From Sapria himalayana (Eukaryota > Streptophyta > Magnoliopsida > Malpighiales > Rafflesiaceae), in the NCBI GenBank assembly GCA_029783825.1, contig JAREIK010000345.1, positions 474,726 to 538,725 of the forward strand: a DNA stretch of 64,000 nucleotides, read 5' to 3'. Below are positions 61,636-64,000 of the stretch, in pieces; the first letter of the stretch is position 1; the number at the start of each line of letters is the position of its first letter. Made by a program: the position numbers and the translations under genes. Under the pieces are notes generated by a model, which made no database searches, was not told where the DNA came from, and saw only the letters and a list, made by a program, of their open reading frames with translations.

Positions 61636-63205
61636 GATTGTAAATTTATTTGCACTTTCAACTACGTAATTATCATACTCAAATAATTAATATATATTTT
61701 CTCTCAAATCTTATTTTTAGTAGTCATATGACAAAAAATAACTTATAAAACTATCACGACCTTATGTCACCTTCAATCATAGGCATCATGTTCTATCAAT
61801 GTCTAACATGATGATGACACATGACTCTCACACTAAAGGTAATACTTCAGAAAAGCATTCCAATAAATATCTATATCAATGTAGGGCCAATCCTTATAAT
61901 ATATGCATAATAGATTGACTTATAAAAGTATTCGTACTTTTGGCTTCATAAGTATCATACTTGCATGATTAATATACATCATTGTCAAGTTTTGAGATAC
62001 AGGTTAGTCTTGCATATCATGATTGAAAGGATTGTCACTTCCTTCCTATGATTATGCATGAGTATGCTTCATGATATTTTTATCATAGTCTACTATGATA
62101 TCATGCACATACCTACCAATAATAAAATCCTAATTATAGTTATACATAAATACCACATCCATAAATATCAAAACTACAATAAAATCCAAAAATAAAATTA
62201 ATATATTAAGAATCAATCACATGTAATAAAATATATTCACCCTAAATCTCAATTTAATATGATATTGGAGAAGAATTCATATGAGATAATTAGAGATAAA
62301 TCTCATTGAATTTTGGGTTCCCAATAATAGTCATTAAGAATATCCTAGGAATCAAACTCTAAGTTCACAATACTCAGTCATGTACCTTAGATTTTCTCAT
62401 AGGGCATGATGAAATTTGCATCCCCCTCCCCGCTCCCCCCCCCCACTCGGGTTTATGCTAGTTTCTTGCATCATCCCTTTTCTCATGTGTCTCCCCTATG
62501 GTTAGGAAAAATATTTCTTTCAACACCCAAGCTTTGCATTTGTATTCCAATGCCCAATAATCTTCTAATATATGCATTATTGATTGACTTATAAAAGTAT
62601 TCATGCTTTTAACTTTATAAGTATCAATCACACATGATAAACATATCTCATTGTCAAGTTCTGTCATATAGGTTGGTCTTGCATATCATGATCGAAAGAA
62701 TTGTCACTGCCCTCCTAGCATTATGCATGAGTGTGTTTCATGACTTTCATATCAAAGTCCACCATGATAGTGTGCACAAACCTAATAATAGTAAAATCCT
62801 AATTATAGTTATACATAAATTTCACATCCATCAATATCAAACTACACAAGAATCCAAACATAAACTTAATACATCAAGAATCAATCACATGTAATCAGAT
62901 ATAATAACTCTAAATCTCAATTTAACATGATATTAGAGAGAAATTTATATAAAATAATTAGAGATATATCTCATGGAACTTTGGGTTCCCAATAATAGTT
63001 ATCACGAATATCTAGGAATCAAACTCTAAGTTCACAATATTGAGTCATGTGTCTCCAAATTTTCTATAGGATAGGTTGAAATTCAAACTCCCCCCCCCCC
63101 CCCCCATACCTTTTCTCATGTATCTCCCATTTGGTTAGAAAAAATATAGCTCCCAAAACCCTAGCTTTGCATTTTTTTTCTAATGCCCAATAATCCTGTT
63201 TCAAA
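61636..63205 (-). repeat. ~669-bp tandem repeat, two copies plus a diverged third
   Basis: Copy 1 (about 61902-62570) and copy 2 (about 62571-63202) share, in order: TATGCAT(A/T)AT.GATTGACTT, CTTGCATATCATGAT, ATCCTAATTATAGTTATACA, TTGGGTTCCCAATAATAG, a poly-C tract (62425-62447; 63091-63106), CTTTTCTCATGT and AATGCCCAATAATC at the end. A more diverged partial copy starts near 61636 (TTGCACTTTCAACTACGTAA). The minus-strand 69-codon frame at 62458-62667 spans the junction and is not a gene. Minus orientation is given because the TATA-like box and GTCATGAC block lie on its right. Confidence 0.85.
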
Positions 63206-63220
63206 ATTTTTATTTTTCCT

Positions 63221-63227
63221 TTTTATA
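63221..63227 (-). promoter_or_regulatory. Putative TATA box, inverted copy
   Basis: TATAAAA on the minus strand within ACTCGAATATAAAA, identical over 14 bases to 49421-49434. It sits between the GTCATGAC-type block (63.24-64.0 kb) and the 669-bp repeats, the same order as at 48.9-50.0 kb but inverted. Confidence 0.4.
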
Positions 63228-63239
63228 TTCGAGTGAAAG

Positions 63240-64000
63240 GTTGTGAAATTTAAGTCAAAAATTGAGATTATGTGGAATGTTATGGCTTCTTGTTTTTGTG
63301 TCTATAACACAAAATCATATCTTTATGAATATGTCATGCCTTTGATTTTTTTTGCTTGCACTAAATTACTATGACATTGGGAATGACCATGATAGTATAT
63401 TTCATCTCTGGAACATAATCATGGCATTGAATTTTGAGAATAGGTCATGGCCCTGGTCTTCCTCTTATATTAGAAGGAACCAACACAAGGAATGGCAATG
63501 AAAAGAAATTTCATTTTTGTAGCACTAAGTCATGGTATTGGGAATGTTAATGGCTACATATTTCACCTATGTAACATTAAGTCATGACATTGGGAATGAT
63601 AGTGACTTGTGTATTTCATCTCTATAACTCAAGGTAATAATATTAAGAATAAGCCATGGCTTTGGTATTCCTCAAAAGCTGAGAGTTACGGCCCTAGAAA
63701 AATATTATTACTCTCTAATAAATTTTGTAGCTAAATGTTATGACTTTGGTAAAAGCATCACATTTATTAACTTAGAATTAATATCTCTATAACAAACTGG
63801 AGGCTTGTCACAGCTTTGAGCACTAGTGAGATACTTGATTTCTATGAAATAGAATTAATATAATTACAATGAAAAATATTATGAGCTTGTGTGGTTGGGA
63901 CTCCAAGAAAGTTTTGTAGTCAGAATGAATATGTTATATAGTGAAATAATTATGTCAATGAGGTGGTTGAGTTATGACATAGAAAGATTTTAATGACTTT
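63240..64000 (-). repeat. GTCATGAC-type repeat block, runs off the window
   Basis: Units of about 50 bases built on TATGACATTGGGAATG...ATTTCA(T/C)CTCT..AAC begin near 63370, 63528 and 63579. Exact GTCATGAC lies at 63581-63588, with ATCATGGC, GTCATGGC and GTCATGCC variants elsewhere. No gene was recognised; the block is cut by the window edge. Confidence 0.6.

Overview
The window reads as repeat-dominated, AT-rich nuclear DNA of a seed plant. The evidence is a laccase gene fragment, an En/Spm (CACTA) transposase, a plant L1-type LINE (DUF4283/zinc-knuckle ORF1; endonuclease-RT-RNase H ORF2) and Ty3/gypsy protease remnants. I cannot name the species. I see no intact host gene, no rRNA or tRNA gene and no CRISPR array. 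Nearly all long open frames are low-complexity shadows of simple repeats.

Layout. 1-7,450 is an array whose + strand is almost pure pyrimidine (TCTC/TCTATC/TTTGTC) with (TA)n islands; it hides a higher-order repeat of about 2.5 kb. 7,456-20,583 is a transposon block. It has a CACTA terminus on each side, a dead tnp2-type transposase on the minus strand (12.06-14.62 kb), a laccase fragment directly downstream of it on the same strand (11.57-12.03 kb), a GA/TA island (14.93-15.48 kb), a three-copy AT-rich tandem repeat (15.85-17.18 kb) and about 50-bp subterminal repeats at the right end. 20,584-38,095 is a 17.5-kb array whose + strand is almost pure purine, with its own segmental duplications. 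Looking outward from either CACTA end, the purine-rich strand runs 5'->3' away from the element.

38.1-43 kb is degenerate sequence I could not assign. 43-53.5 kb holds two oppositely oriented remnants of one Ty3/gypsy family: protease on - at about 44.3-44.5 kb, and gag-like plus protease on + at about 45.6-47.0 kb. The + copy is followed by a 72-bp (24-codon) in-frame tandem repeat. Dispersed blocks rich in the 8-bp palindrome GTCATGAC follow, one of them next to a TATA-like box.

53,589-60,142 is a full-length-looking L1 LINE flanked by a perfect 17-bp target site duplication. ORF1 is intact. ORF2 carries one frameshift and three in-frame stops, so it is a recently inactivated copy. 60.2-64 kb returns to the older dispersed repeat family: a tandem repeat of about 669 bp (61.9-63.2 kb), then another GTCATGAC-type block running off the window. 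No operon-like cooperation exists. The only functional unit is the LINE, whose ORF1 product would package the element RNA and whose ORF2 product would have nicked the target and reverse-transcribed it.
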